Shown here: one piece after another, positions 24,934-34,081 of the stretch
Layout of the letters: every line of letters begins with the position of its first letter
Numbering within the stretch: the first letter of the stretch is position 1
Source of the DNA: an uncultured Subdoligranulum sp.
GTDB taxonomy: Bacteria; Bacillota; Clostridia; Christensenellales; CAG-314
NCBI GenBank assembly: GCA_902496185.1
Contig: CABUZX010000004.1
Location: 1-64,000 of the forward strand
Length of the DNA stretch: 64,000 bases
Reading direction: 5' to 3'
Made by a program: the position numbers and the translations under genes
Notes under the pieces: model-generated
The model's input: only the letters and a program-made list of their open reading frames with translations
Databases searched by the model: none
What the model was told of the DNA's origin: nothing

Positions 24934-26151
24934 TTAGTTGTTCAAAAGTGTTTCAAGACGTTGACGGATAGCAACCAAAAATTCCTTAGAGTTGACAGCC
25001 TTTGCGGGCTTGCCTTTTTCTACCAAACCGACAAGGTCTTTTGTCATAATACCGTCGTTAAGAGTATCAATGCAGGCTTTTTCCAACAATTGAGCATAAC
25101 GAACCAATTCAGGTAGGTTATCCATTTCGCCACGCTTTGCAAAAGCTCCGCTCCACGCAAAAATCGTTGCCATCGGGTTTGTAGAAGTTTCTTCACCTTC
25201 GAGATACTTGTAATAGTGACGCGTAACCGTGCCGTGAGCAGCTTCGTACTCGTATTTACCGTCCGGGCTTACCAAAACGGAAGTCATCATTGCAAGACTA
25301 CCAAAAGCCGTACTTACCATATCGCTCATTACGTCGCCGTCGTAGTTTTTGCATGCCCAAATGAAACCGCCCTTACTACGTACAACTCTTGCAACTGCGT
25401 CGTCAATCAAGGTATAAAAATATTCGATACCGAGCTTGTCAAACTCTTCCTTATAGTATTTGTCAAAAATTTCTTGGAAGATTTGTTTAAATGCACCGTC
25501 ATACTTTTTGCTGATAGTGTCTTTCGTGCTAAACCAAAGGTCTTGCTTGAGAGAAATAGCGTATTTAAAGCAACTGTGAGCAAAACTTTCGATACTCGTA
25601 TCTTTGTTGTGTTGTCCTTGGAAAACACCCGGACAATCGAGCTTTGCAACAACAACTTCTTCCTTTTCGCCGTTTACGCCTTCAAACACGAGCTTTGCCG
25701 TGCCTGCTTCGTGAGTGCGGATTTCTACTCCCTTGTATACGTCGCCGTATGCGTGACGAGCAATGGTTATCGGTTGCTCCCAATTTTTAACGACGGGCTT
25801 AATGCTGTCGATAACAATGGGCGTGCGGAATACAGTACCGTCAAGAATACTTCTGATTGTGCCGTTGGGGCTCTTCCACATTTCCTTAAGGTTGTATTCG
25901 CTCATACGTTGAACGTTTGGCGTGATGGTTGCGCATTTTACCGCTACGCCGTACTTTTTGTTTGCGTTTGCCGCGTCGATTGTAACTTGGTCGTTTGTTT
26001 CGTCACGGTGAACCAAACCCAAATCGTAATATTCGGATTTAAGGTCAACAAAGGGCAAAATCAATTCGTCTTTTATCATTTGCCACAAAATTCTGGTCAT
26101 CTCGTCGCCGTCCATCTCTACGAGCGGGGTGGTCATTTTAATCTTTTCCAT
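24934..26151 (-). CDS. icd: isocitrate dehydrogenase (NADP), eukaryotic-type
   Basis: 405 residues. Oxidises isocitrate to 2-oxoglutarate. The sequence is of the class otherwise found in eukaryotes and some bacteria: [20 protein letters not shown] at the start, [19 protein letters not shown] substrate loop, [12 protein letters not shown], and [12 protein letters not shown] near the active site. This class normally uses NADP. AAGGAG lies seven bases before the ATG, and 28 bases separate it from the hydratase gene. It ends the citrate operon and would supply 2-oxoglutarate for glutamate synthesis in an otherwise incomplete TCA cycle. Confidence 0.93.
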   Translation of the reverse strand: MEKIKMTTPLVEMDGDEMTRILWQMIKDELILPFVDLKSEYYDLGLVHRDETNDQVTIDAANANKKYGVAVKCATITPNVQRMSEYNLKEMWKSPNGTIRSILDGTVFRTPIVIDSIKPVVKNWEQPITIARHAYGDVYKGVEIRTHEAGTAKLVFEGVNGEKEEVVVAKLDCPGVFQGQHNKDTSIESFAHSCFKYAISLKQDLWFSTKDTISKKYDGAFKQIFQEIFDKYYKEEFDKLGIEYFYTLIDDAVARVVRSKGGFIWACKNYDGDVMSDMVSTAFGSLAMMTSVLVSPDGKYEYEAAHGTVTRHYYKYLEGEETSTNPMATIFAWSGAFAKRGEMDNLPELVRYAQLLEKACIDTLNDGIMTKDLVGLVEKGKPAKAVNSKEFLVAIRQRLETLLNN

Positions 26152-26179
26152 GGTTTACTCCTTAAAAAAAGTTATATTT

Positions 26180-28432
26180 TTATTTTTTATTGAGGGAAGC
26201 GTAGTAATTCATCAAGCAACCTTCCAACAAAATTGTTTTTTCCGTATCGGTCAAGCCCTTAACGTGAAGCATAATATCTTTTGCCGTGTTTCCGCTGATA
26301 AGTTTTGCAGGAATATTTTCCTTACCTTGGGCAATAGCCGTTTTAATATCGGGTACAAACACAAAGTCACCGACTTCGCCGACAAACTCCGCGTCCTTAT
26401 CCAACGTAAATGGTACGATACCCCAGTTGATACAGTTGCTACGATAGCGTTTTGTTGCGTATTCGTAACAAATATTTGCATCGCCACCCAAAACCTTTTG
26501 ACAACTTGCAGCTTGCTCTCTCGCGCTACCGTCACCGGGGCGGTTTGCAAATACGCAACTGCCAAAGCTTGTATTCTTTGCAAGGTCTTGCGCGTTTCCA
26601 ACAACAGACAAAGCCTTTACAAGCTTTTCGTCAACGTTGCCTTGACGTCTTGCAAGGTCGATTTGCTTGATTTTTTTGCTACGACCGACGTATTCAGGCA
26701 CTCTACGAGACAAAGCAAATTCGCTAAGCTTCAACGGATTGCTACGGTAACTACTTGTTTCTCCCGACGGAATAAGCTCGTCCGTAGTGGTAACGGGGTC
26801 ACGAATAACTGCAGCCAACTCTACCAACATATTGTCTTGCATTTGATACATTTTGGGCCAGTCGGTAATGTTTGGTCCGAGTCTCAACGCTTCCGTCGGA
26901 ATGGGTTTTTTGTAACCTTTGTAAAGACGCTTTTTGTAAACGTCTCCGTCAAATTCGTAAGCAGGTACGGTCTCGTCGTAATCCATTGCGCTTGCAGGCG
27001 TCAATACGCCACCGTTTGCTGCCGTTGCCGCAATACTGCGTGCGTCCATCAAAGCTACGCCACTGATTTGACCGTCCTTTGGTTTGCTACCTTCTCTATT
27101 GGGGAAGTTACGCGTGGTGTGTCTAATTGACAAACCGTTGTTACCGGGTACGTCGCCTGCGCCAAAGCAAGGACCGCAAAACGCCGTTTTGATAATAGCG
27201 CCTGCGCTCAACAAATCAGCAATAGAACCGTTTTTAGTCAATGCAATATTTACGGGCATACTTGCAGGATAAACTGACAAAGCAAAATATCCGTTGCCGG
27301 TAGAACCGTTTTTAAGAATATTGCCTGCAAGACAAACATTTTCGTAAGAACCGCCCGCGCAACCTGCAATAATTCCTTGGTCAACCATAATCTTGCCGTC
27401 GACGAATTTTTCTTGCAAATTAAGCGAAACCTTTCCGCCGAATTGTTCTTGCGTGGATTTTTCCACCTCTGCAAAAATATCTTTGGGATTTTTGACGAGT
27501 TCCGTTATAGGATAAGCGTTGCTCGGGTGATACGGCAAAGCAATCATACATTGAGCCTTGCTCAAATCAATCTTAATTACGCTGTCGTAATAGGCAACTT
27601 TGTCGGGAGAAACTTGTTTGTAATCGTTTGCCTTTCCGTGGATTGCGTAATATTCCTTAACTTTGTCGTCCGTCTCCCAAATAGACGACAAGCAGGTTGT
27701 TTCCGTCGTCATAACGTCTACGCCGTTACGAAAGTCAACGCTGAGATTTTTGATACCGGGGCCAACAAACTCCAACACTTTGTTGTTGACAAAACCGTTT
27801 GCAAACACTTCCTTTACGAGTGAAACGGCAATATCGTGAGGACCTACGCCGTGAGGTACTTCGCCCTCTACCCAAACCAACACTACGTCGGGTTGCGGTA
27901 CGTCGTAAGTATTGTTCAACAACTGCTTAACAAGTTCCGGACCGCCTTCGCCAATACCCATAGTGCCCAACGCGCCGTAACGAGTATGAGAGTCGCTACC
28001 CAAAATCATACCACCGCATTTAACCATTGCTTCTCTTGCAAATTGGTGAATAACCGCTTGGTTTACGGGGACGTAAATTCCACCGTACTTTTTTGCTGCA
28101 GACAAACCAAAAATATGGTCGTCTTCGTTAATCGTACCGCCTACCGCGCACAGACTGTTGTGGCAGTTGGTCATTGCGTATGGCAATGGAAACTCTTTGA
28201 GTCCGCTTGCGCGCGCCGTTTGAATAATACCTACGTAGGTAATGTCGTGTGAAACCAACGCGTCAAACTTGATTTTGAGTTTGCCTTGTTCTGTACCGAC
28301 GTTGTGCGCGTTAAGAATTTGATACGCCATCGTGCCTTGACGGGCTTGTTGTTTGTCGGGCATATTGGGGGTATTTGACTCCACCAATTTTCCGTCAACA
28401 AGATATGCGCCTTCGCTGAAAAGTGTAATCAT
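26180..28432 (-). CDS. aconitase-family hydratase (YbhJ-like)
   Basis: 750 residues. Aconitase superfamily: ILGSDSHTRYGALGTMG, Fe-S ligands in AGCAGGSYENV and FCGPCFGAG, and the substrate arginine region GSAREQAAS near residue 640. Length and overall sequence are closer to the YbhJ-type hydratases than to AcnA/AcnB or IPM isomerase. Its place between citrate lyase genes and icd makes citrate-isocitrate isomerisation the most likely job. The ATG has AAGGAG eight bases upstream. The gap to citG is 51 bases without a terminator, so it belongs to the cit transcript. Confidence 0.85.
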   Translation of the reverse strand: MITLFSEGAYLVDGKLVESNTPNMPDKQQARQGTMAYQILNAHNVGTEQGKLKIKFDALVSHDITYVGIIQTARASGLKEFPLPYAMTNCHNSLCAVGGTINEDDHIFGLSAAKKYGGIYVPVNQAVIHQFAREAMVKCGGMILGSDSHTRYGALGTMGIGEGGPELVKQLLNNTYDVPQPDVVLVWVEGEVPHGVGPHDIAVSLVKEVFANGFVNNKVLEFVGPGIKNLSVDFRNGVDVMTTETTCLSSIWETDDKVKEYYAIHGKANDYKQVSPDKVAYYDSVIKIDLSKAQCMIALPYHPSNAYPITELVKNPKDIFAEVEKSTQEQFGGKVSLNLQEKFVDGKIMVDQGIIAGCAGGSYENVCLAGNILKNGSTGNGYFALSVYPASMPVNIALTKNGSIADLLSAGAIIKTAFCGPCFGAGDVPGNNGLSIRHTTRNFPNREGSKPKDGQISGVALMDARSIAATAANGGVLTPASAMDYDETVPAYEFDGDVYKKRLYKGYKKPIPTEALRLGPNITDWPKMYQMQDNMLVELAAVIRDPVTTTDELIPSGETSSYRSNPLKLSEFALSRRVPEYVGRSKKIKQIDLARRQGNVDEKLVKALSVVGNAQDLAKNTSFGSCVFANRPGDGSAREQAASCQKVLGGDANICYEYATKRYRSNCINWGIVPFTLDKDAEFVGEVGDFVFVPDIKTAIAQGKENIPAKLISGNTAKDIMLHVKGLTDTEKTILLEGCLMNYYASLNKK

Positions 28433-28483
28433 TTGTTTAACTCCTTTTTTTGGGGATAAGTTATCGCCTTTTTATTTTTTGTT

Positions 28484-29356
28484 TTATTTATTTTCCCTTT
28501 TAGGGGAATTGTTTTTAAAATTTATTTCAAATTCTTCCAAGCCGTCTAAAAACAGCGTCAAACCCAACATATCCGCGCTACCGCCACAGCTTATATTGAG
28601 ATTTATAAACCAATCTTCCGTTTCCTTTGCTTTTTGTTCGTCAAAATCAAGATATAAATCCCTACACTTGTTTTGCGCCAAAGCCAAAGTTTTTTCGTCG
28701 GAACGATACAAAATATTGGTGTCGTCCGTTTTGCTGACCACGTAAGCCAACAATCTGGTTTTTGCAAGGTCATAGTTTTCCGTTTGGGTTTTTATTTGTT
28801 TCCATATCGGCAAAAAATTCTCTACCGATTCCAAAAAACCGCGTTCAGCCGAGCCTCTTGCGCCTGATACGGAATATTTTGCGTACATTTTTTCGCCGTG
28901 AGTTGTCGGCGACAAAGTATTCGTAAGTTCTCTCTTGCAAATACCTTTGCAAATTTTTGCAATAACTTTACTGCAGTTTTGGGGAGAAAAACTTTCACCC
29001 CGACCAACAAGCCAACCTATAGCCACACAAAACAACCCTATGCAAAACAAAGCTCCTTTGTGCGTATTTGAACCGTTGGTTGCTTTAAACATTGCCTTTT
29101 CGCTTTCCAAGCCGACTTTACGCGCTTCGTTAAGCAAATTTTCCAACGGCGCGTTAAATTCAAAACCCACTTTCACCAACGCCACAAACCCGTCGTAAAG
29201 CGAATTTATGCTTTTTTTCATCAACTCAAAGTCAAGATCGTCGTGACTGCCGTTGTGCGAGGGACATACCAGCCCAAATTTGACAGACGTATTTAATTCC
29301 TCCGTCAAAGCGTTTGTGGCAAGGTCTGCCACGTTATTAAAAAACTCAACAATCAT
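28484..29356 (-). CDS. citG: triphosphoribosyl-dephospho-CoA synthase
   Basis: 290 residues. Makes the precursor of the citrate lyase prosthetic group from dephospho-CoA and ATP. Recognisable by GLVCPSHNGSHDDLDFELM, the GSNTHKGALFCIGLFC motif and CGGSADMLGLTLFL near the end. The start overlaps the end of citC by 11 bases and has no clear ribosome site of its own, so it is translationally coupled. Confidence 0.92.
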   Translation of the reverse strand: MIVEFFNNVADLATNALTEELNTSVKFGLVCPSHNGSHDDLDFELMKKSINSLYDGFVALVKVGFEFNAPLENLLNEARKVGLESEKAMFKATNGSNTHKGALFCIGLFCVAIGWLVGRGESFSPQNCSKVIAKICKGICKRELTNTLSPTTHGEKMYAKYSVSGARGSAERGFLESVENFLPIWKQIKTQTENYDLAKTRLLAYVVSKTDDTNILYRSDEKTLALAQNKCRDLYLDFDEQKAKETEDWFINLNISCGGSADMLGLTLFLDGLEEFEINFKNNSPKRENK

Positions 29357-30377
29357 TTTGATTTTTTTGTCTTAAGTAATTGCTTTGTTCGCTCTTTAAA
29401 AAATCCAAAGTACTCTTAGGAACAATTTTTTGAATTGCCCCAAAGTCGCCTTCTTTAATTTTACGCCTTACTGTAGACGCCGAAATAGTTTCGTCGTCAT
29501 ACTTAAGCCTATCAACTTCCACAAGCTCAACGGCGTATTTTTTCAAAACGGCTTTTAACTGAACGTTATAATCCGCCGTCACCACGTCGGTAGGCTCATG
29601 CCCTACAAATCTTTGCGTTACGTTTAGCGCCGGCGCAATAAATCTGCCGAATACGTCGGCGTCTATTTGCGCGCAGTTTTTGTCTACAAGCCCCCTTTCT
29701 TTTAAAAAATAATTGGGGAAAGTCGCCTGCGAAACTATATAGTCTCCGCCGTCAAGAATAGTTACGTCGTCAAAATCACTCAATCCTTGCTCAACGAGCG
29801 CTTTGCGGTGACGGAATCTAACTTCCGACTTGTCCGTTTGCACCACAAACACAAAAACGTGGTCGGAAGATTGCCTTGCTTTTTGCACCAAATACCTGTG
29901 CCCCAACGTAAAAGGATTTGCGTTCATAACTATTGCGCTGATTTTGCCGTCCCGTTTAAACTCCTGAAGTTTTTTGCAAAAGTTTTTTATCCCTCTCGGA
30001 TGGCTTTCCAACAAAACGGCGTCCTCTGACACGCCTACGGTATAAAAAGCAAGATTTTCAAAAATTTCTTTATTATCTATTTTTGTATAAACGAATATAT
30101 TGGTTTCACCGCGAAAAATCAGCTCCTCGCGCAAATGCGAAACTATTACGTTGGTAAGGTTTAAACTGCGCGCGGATTTGTCTACGGCAACGTATTTAAT
30201 TACGTTTTCGCTAAAACCTCCGCCGGCAAGCATCTTGTCTCCGTCAAAAACTCCGCAGTAATAATCCGCCTCCTCCATCTTAAGACCGTTGGACGCGCAA
30301 AAATCTTCCACCTGCGTTCTTGTTTTTCTGTCGTCCAAAAATAATCTTGTAACGACGAGATTTTTGTCGGTAAACAT
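29346..30377 (-). CDS. citC: [citrate (pro-3S)-lyase] ligase
   Basis: 343 residues. Acetylates the thiol of the CitD prosthetic group, activating citrate lyase. N-terminal GNAT-like region (about 1-120, including AGGGF and VAVDKSARSLNL) and a C-terminal nucleotidyltransferase domain with NANPFTLGHRYLVQKA (HxGH-type) and ISASTVRRKI (the ISxTxxR motif). GGAGG lies six bases before the ATG. It lies 30 bases after citX. Confidence 0.95.
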   Translation of the reverse strand: MFTDKNLVVTRLFLDDRKTRTQVEDFCASNGLKMEEADYYCGVFDGDKMLAGGGFSENVIKYVAVDKSARSLNLTNVIVSHLREELIFRGETNIFVYTKIDNKEIFENLAFYTVGVSEDAVLLESHPRGIKNFCKKLQEFKRDGKISAIVMNANPFTLGHRYLVQKARQSSDHVFVFVVQTDKSEVRFRHRKALVEQGLSDFDDVTILDGGDYIVSQATFPNYFLKERGLVDKNCAQIDADVFGRFIAPALNVTQRFVGHEPTDVVTADYNVQLKAVLKKYAVELVEVDRLKYDDETISASTVRRKIKEGDFGAIQKIVPKSTLDFLKSEQSNYLRQKNQNDC

Positions 30378-30407
30378 CTTAACCTCCGGAGCGTAATTGA
30401 CGCAACC

Positions 30408-30992
30408 TTAGCTCAATCCGTTGGATTGCAACGCAAATTTTTCTATTTTTGCGTCGGTAAAATCCTTCAACTCCTGCGTTGAGTGACGACGCAAAATATA
30501 GCACTCTCGCGCGTCAAAATCGCACAACAAACACTTCCGCGGAGAAATACCCAATTCCTCCCTACCTATTTGTTTGCCGTCGACGTCAAAAACGTCTATA
30601 TCCATAAACCTACCGAGCGGATGCGTTTGCTCTACTTCGCACAGTATACGCTTTGCCGTTTTTGCCGAGGTTTTGGTCACAAAAAAACCTTCTTCGCCCG
30701 TCTCAAACAAATTGACGGCAAAATAATCCACGGGGAGCAATTTTAAAATTTGCTTTACTCCCTCGTTGAAAACAATTTTCGTGTTGGCGTTTGACTTTGT
30801 TTGCCCAACGTAGTTTACGAGCAAACAAACCAACGTTAAACCAAAAGTATTTATCAGCCGTTGTTGAGTAAGACTGCGTTTTTCCTTTGCGTCCAAAAGC
30901 CTTTGTAGCTTAATTTCGCCTCCGCTCTTTGTTTTGTCTACAAAAACGACGTCTTTTTGCCAACAACTTAAAAACAAATTATTCTCCGTCAT
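30408..30992 (-). CDS. citX: holo-ACP synthase for citrate lyase
   Basis: 194 residues. Transfers the phosphoribosyl-dephospho-CoA group made by CitG to the CitD serine. Motifs: HPLGRFMDIDVFDVDGKQI, GISPRKCLLCDFDARECY and RRHSTQEL, matching CitX. It overlaps citF by 14 bases. Here citX and citG are separate genes, unlike species with a fused CitXG. Confidence 0.93.
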   Translation of the reverse strand: MTENNLFLSCWQKDVVFVDKTKSGGEIKLQRLLDAKEKRSLTQQRLINTFGLTLVCLLVNYVGQTKSNANTKIVFNEGVKQILKLLPVDYFAVNLFETGEEGFFVTKTSAKTAKRILCEVEQTHPLGRFMDIDVFDVDGKQIGREELGISPRKCLLCDFDARECYILRRHSTQELKDFTDAKIEKFALQSNGLS

Positions 30993-32589
30993 TTACGTTG
31001 TAAATAACGTCCAAAATAGCGCCGTCTCTACTTGTAACTACGCCGACGACCTTATTTCCCCACGGAAGCTCTTCGGGTTTGCCGACGATACGCTCTGCGC
31101 GTTCCTTAAGTTCTGCAATATCAACAACGGGCAAGTTTGCAGCAACGAGTCTTTCCTTTACTTCGGGACGACGCGGATTGACTGCAATACCTTGGTCGGT
31201 TACTATTACGTCAACGCTGTCACCAGGAGTGACTACCGTATTTACCTTGTCAACTACGCAAGGTATGCGTCCCCTCAAAAGAGGACATACGATAATGGAC
31301 AACGCCGCGCCTGCAGCCGTATCCGGGTGACCGCCTATTGCGCCCCTGATTACGCCGTCGCTACCCGTCAAAACGTTGACGTTAAAATTGACGTCGCATT
31401 CAAGCGCCGACAAGATGACTATATCCAAAAGATTCATTGCGCTACCCTTTTCAAACGGGTCGGCGTAATAATCCGCAGAAATTTGTTGATGGAAACGGTT
31501 GTTTTTGAGACTTTGCGCCGCAATAAGGTCAAAACTTTGTACGTCCAAAAGTTTTTTGATAAGACCTTCTTCGTGCAAGGCAACCATTTGTCCCGTAATA
31601 CCGCCCAAGGCGTAACTTGCTTGTATACCGTTTGCAATCATATAATCCTTTATAAATCTCGTAACGGCGAGACTTGCGCCACCGCTACCCGTTTGCAAAC
31701 TGAATCCCGATTTGAAATATCCGCTGTTTACGACGACTTGCGCGGCAGTTTGAGCCAACAACAAATCGTGTGGGTTGGTAGTAAAGCGCGTTGCTCCGCT
31801 ACTGATTTTGCTTGCGTCGCCAACCTCGTCCACCTTTACGATATAATCGACGTTGCTTTCGGCTATAGCAAACGGAGTGTTAGGATACCCCACTATATTG
31901 TCCGTCAAAATAACAACGTTGTCGGCGTACATACTATCTACTATTGCATACCCCAAACTACCGCACACGGACTTTTCTTCGCCGTCGCGAGAATATCCGT
32001 TTGCATTACCCATATAGTCGCAACTGCTTGCGCCCAAAAAGGCAACGTCGATATGAAGTTGACCTTCTTTAATGGCGGCGGCTCTACCACCGTGGCTACG
32101 GAATACAACTGGTTCTTCCATAATACCGTGGCTTATTTCGTCGGCAAGTTTGCCTCTTAGTCCACTCGTATTGATACTCTTTATAACGCCATTTTTGATG
32201 TGTTTTGCAAGTGGCGCGTGCACGTCGCTCAAACTACTCGGCGCAATGTGCAAATTTTTAAAGCCCATTTCCGCCAATTTGTCAATGACCATATTTACAA
32301 CGTGGTCGCCTTCTCTAAAGTGATGGTGGAAGGAAATCGTCATACCGTCTTTGAGACCGCATTTAACTATTGCCTGCTCCAACGTAACGATTTTGTCGCT
32401 GTTTTTTTGCATTTCGTTTCTGCTGGAACGATCACGTGGTCTTACTCTCGGATTCCACCCCTCGTGATAAGCCGGCATATTGTATTTTTTGATAATTTCA
32501 CAAGGAATTCGAGTATTTACGTCGGTACACTCCACCGTATTATTTGTATTGACTGCTTTTGTTTGCGTCTTTTCTGTCGTTTTGCCCAT
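30979..32589 (-). CDS. citF: citrate lyase alpha subunit (citrate:acetyl-ACP transferase)
   Basis: 536 residues from the ATG at 32589 (GAGG nine bases upstream); a GTG at 32604 in the same frame has no ribosome site. Exchanges citrate for the acetyl group on holo-CitD. Shows DGMTISFHHHFREGDHVVN near the N-terminus, RSHGGRAAAIKEG, LQTGSGGASLAVTRF and TVVTPGDSVDVIVTDQGIA, all standard for CitF, a CoA-transferase-fold protein. It follows citE by 17 bases. Confidence 0.96.
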   Translation of the reverse strand: MGKTTEKTQTKAVNTNNTVECTDVNTRIPCEIIKKYNMPAYHEGWNPRVRPRDRSSRNEMQKNSDKIVTLEQAIVKCGLKDGMTISFHHHFREGDHVVNMVIDKLAEMGFKNLHIAPSSLSDVHAPLAKHIKNGVIKSINTSGLRGKLADEISHGIMEEPVVFRSHGGRAAAIKEGQLHIDVAFLGASSCDYMGNANGYSRDGEEKSVCGSLGYAIVDSMYADNVVILTDNIVGYPNTPFAIAESNVDYIVKVDEVGDASKISSGATRFTTNPHDLLLAQTAAQVVVNSGYFKSGFSLQTGSGGASLAVTRFIKDYMIANGIQASYALGGITGQMVALHEEGLIKKLLDVQSFDLIAAQSLKNNRFHQQISADYYADPFEKGSAMNLLDIVILSALECDVNFNVNVLTGSDGVIRGAIGGHPDTAAGAALSIIVCPLLRGRIPCVVDKVNTVVTPGDSVDVIVTDQGIAVNPRRPEVKERLVAANLPVVDIAELKERAERIVGKPEELPWGNKVVGVVTSRDGAILDVIYNVNDGE

Positions 32590-32606
32590 TTTTGTTTCCC
32601 TCACTT

Positions 32607-33488
32607 TTAGTCCACTACGATATGCACTGCGCGCGCAAAATCAAGAGTGCGTTGAGCCCTTATTACTACGGGCTTGTCAATCATTTTGCCGTTGAGCGAA
32701 ATAACGCCGCTACCCTTTGCTTCTGCCTCTTTTAAAGCCGCAACTATACGCTTTGCCTTTTCTATTTCGGCAGGAGTGGGAGTAAACACTTCGTTTACCG
32801 GTCCTATTTGACGCGGATTGATGATAGATTTGCCGTCAAAGCCCAGCTGTTTGATAAAGCGGACTTCATTTTTAAAAGCTTCCATATCGTTAAGGTCGGA
32901 AAAAACCGTATCCAATGCGTCGATACCTGCGGCGCGCGCTGCAACCACTATGGTTTGACGAGCAAGCAATAATTCCGTACCCTCTCTACTTCTTTGAGTT
33001 TTGAGATTTGCGCAATAATCTTCCGCGCCGAGAGCAATACCCATCATACGCTTGCTTGCCGTTGCAATTGCATAAGCGTTGACTACGCCCAAAGCAGATT
33101 CTATGGCCGCCATAATAAGGGTAGAACCTACTTCCTTTCCTATTTCCCTTTCAACGCGTTCTATCTCCGCCTCAAGGTCCTTTACTTCCTGCGCGGTTTC
33201 CGTTTTGGGCATTCTGATTACTTGAACGCCGGCTTTAACCATTGCCTCTACGTCTTGTTTGCCGTAAGGGGTAGAAAGCGGGTTGATTCTTACAACCTTT
33301 TCTACCGCGCCGTAATTTATAGTCTTTAACGCGTGATAAACTAACATACGCGCAGAATCTTTTTCGTTTATGCTGACGGAGTCTTCCAGGTCAAACATTA
33401 TACTGTCCGGTCCGTAAATATGCGCGTCACGCATCATACTTGGATTGTTTCCCGGAACAAACATCATAGTACGTCTCAATCTTTTCAT
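32607..33488 (-). CDS. citE: citrate lyase beta subunit (citryl-ACP lyase)
   Basis: 293 residues from the ATG at 33488 (AAGG ten bases upstream); 19 upstream codons are intergenic. Cleaves citryl-ACP to oxaloacetate and acetyl-ACP. HpcH/HpaI aldolase TIM-barrel fold: RRTMMFVPGNNP, DSIMFDLEDSVSINEKDSAR, VVRINPLSTPYG, AAIESALGVVNA and GKSIINPRQIGPVNEVF. Confidence 0.96.
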   Translation of the reverse strand: MKRLRRTMMFVPGNNPSMMRDAHIYGPDSIMFDLEDSVSINEKDSARMLVYHALKTINYGAVEKVVRINPLSTPYGKQDVEAMVKAGVQVIRMPKTETAQEVKDLEAEIERVEREIGKEVGSTLIMAAIESALGVVNAYAIATASKRMMGIALGAEDYCANLKTQRSREGTELLLARQTIVVAARAAGIDALDTVFSDLNDMEAFKNEVRFIKQLGFDGKSIINPRQIGPVNEVFTPTPAEIEKAKRIVAALKEAEAKGSGVISLNGKMIDKPVVIRAQRTLDFARAVHIVVD

Positions 33489-33528
33489 ACTTATACCTTC
33501 TTTATCCGTTTGGAATGTTTTTAATATG

Positions 33529-33546
33529 TTTGTGTTTAAACACAAA
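33529..33546 (-). promoter_or_regulatory. 18-bp perfect palindrome between citD and citE
   Basis: TTTGTGTTTAAACACAAA, a complete inverted repeat, lies 13 bases after the citD stop. As RNA it forms a hairpin preceded, not followed, by a U run, so it is not a standard terminator. It could be an RNA processing/stability element or a DNA-binding site. Confidence 0.5.
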
Positions 33547-33558
33547 AAAAGTCGGATA

Positions 33559-33846
33559 TTAGTCCCACTTTGGTTGCGTAACCCCGCAAGCCCTGTACGC
33601 GGCGACCTTTACTCTTGCTTTAATCGTGCAATCAAGAGCGCCTTTGTCCGTTGCGTCTACCACGACGCCGTCCACGCCAAGCTCTGTAAGAGTATCGACG
33701 ATAACTTGCTTAATTCTTTTGCCAAACTGATTGGCAACCGTGCTTTTAAGGTTGACTTCTATACCTTTTTTATCCGCCTTGTCCAACATGACAAGAATAT
33801 CACCCGACTCAAGAGTGCCTGCCGTAGCGGAATTTAAGAACTCCAT
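33559..33846 (-). CDS. citD: citrate lyase acyl carrier protein (gamma subunit)
   Basis: 95 residues. Carries the 2'-(5''-phosphoribosyl)-3'-dephospho-CoA group; the acceptor serine is in AGTLESGDILV (residue 14). GGAGG lies just before the ATG. First gene of the citrate lyase operon with a promoter at 33912-33940. No citrate transporter or CitAB sensor is present nearby; the Na+/H+ antiporter at 35.9 kb is of the NhaC family and not a citrate carrier. Confidence 0.96.
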   Translation of the reverse strand: MEFLNSATAGTLESGDILVMLDKADKKGIEVNLKSTVANQFGKRIKQVIVDTLTELGVDGVVVDATDKGALDCTIKARVKVAAYRACGVTQPKWD

Positions 33847-33911
33847 TGTTTCTCCTCCTTAAAAAAACGTTATAAAAATCCGTTTTTACTACATAGTTTT
33901 CTTTATACCCC

Positions 33912-33940
33912 ATTATAGCTTTCGTCGTCAAAAAACGCAA
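33912..33940 (-). promoter_or_regulatory. citrate operon promoter
   Basis: On the minus strand TTGCGT (33940-33935), 17-base spacer, TATAAT (33917-33912), about 65 bases before citD. Confidence 0.75.
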
Positions 33941-34022
33941 CTGTTTAAACTAAAATTTATTATATTTATTGCCTGCGCCAACCCCCAAACCTACAAACAA
34001 ACAAAAAATATAACGGCTAAAA

Positions 34023-34051
34023 TTGACAAAATCTTTAAAGAGGGTTATACT
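34023..34051 (+). promoter_or_regulatory. argS promoter
   Basis: TTGACA (34023-34028), 17-base spacer, TATACT (34046-34051), with a leader of about 25 bases. No T-box was seen. Confidence 0.85.
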
Positions 34052-34081
34052 GTAACAAAAACCACAAAAACGGAGATTTTT

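Noticed and set aside
25216..26193. 325-codon + strand open frame opposite icd
   Set aside because: Antisense to a clearly conserved enzyme; composition is that of a reversed coding strand.
30934..32160. 408-codon + strand open frame opposite citF/citX
   Set aside because: Shadow of conserved citrate lyase genes; no start signal and no recognisable protein features.
34000..34081. T-box leader before argS
   Set aside because: The leader is only about 25 bases long with no specifier stem or T-box sequence.
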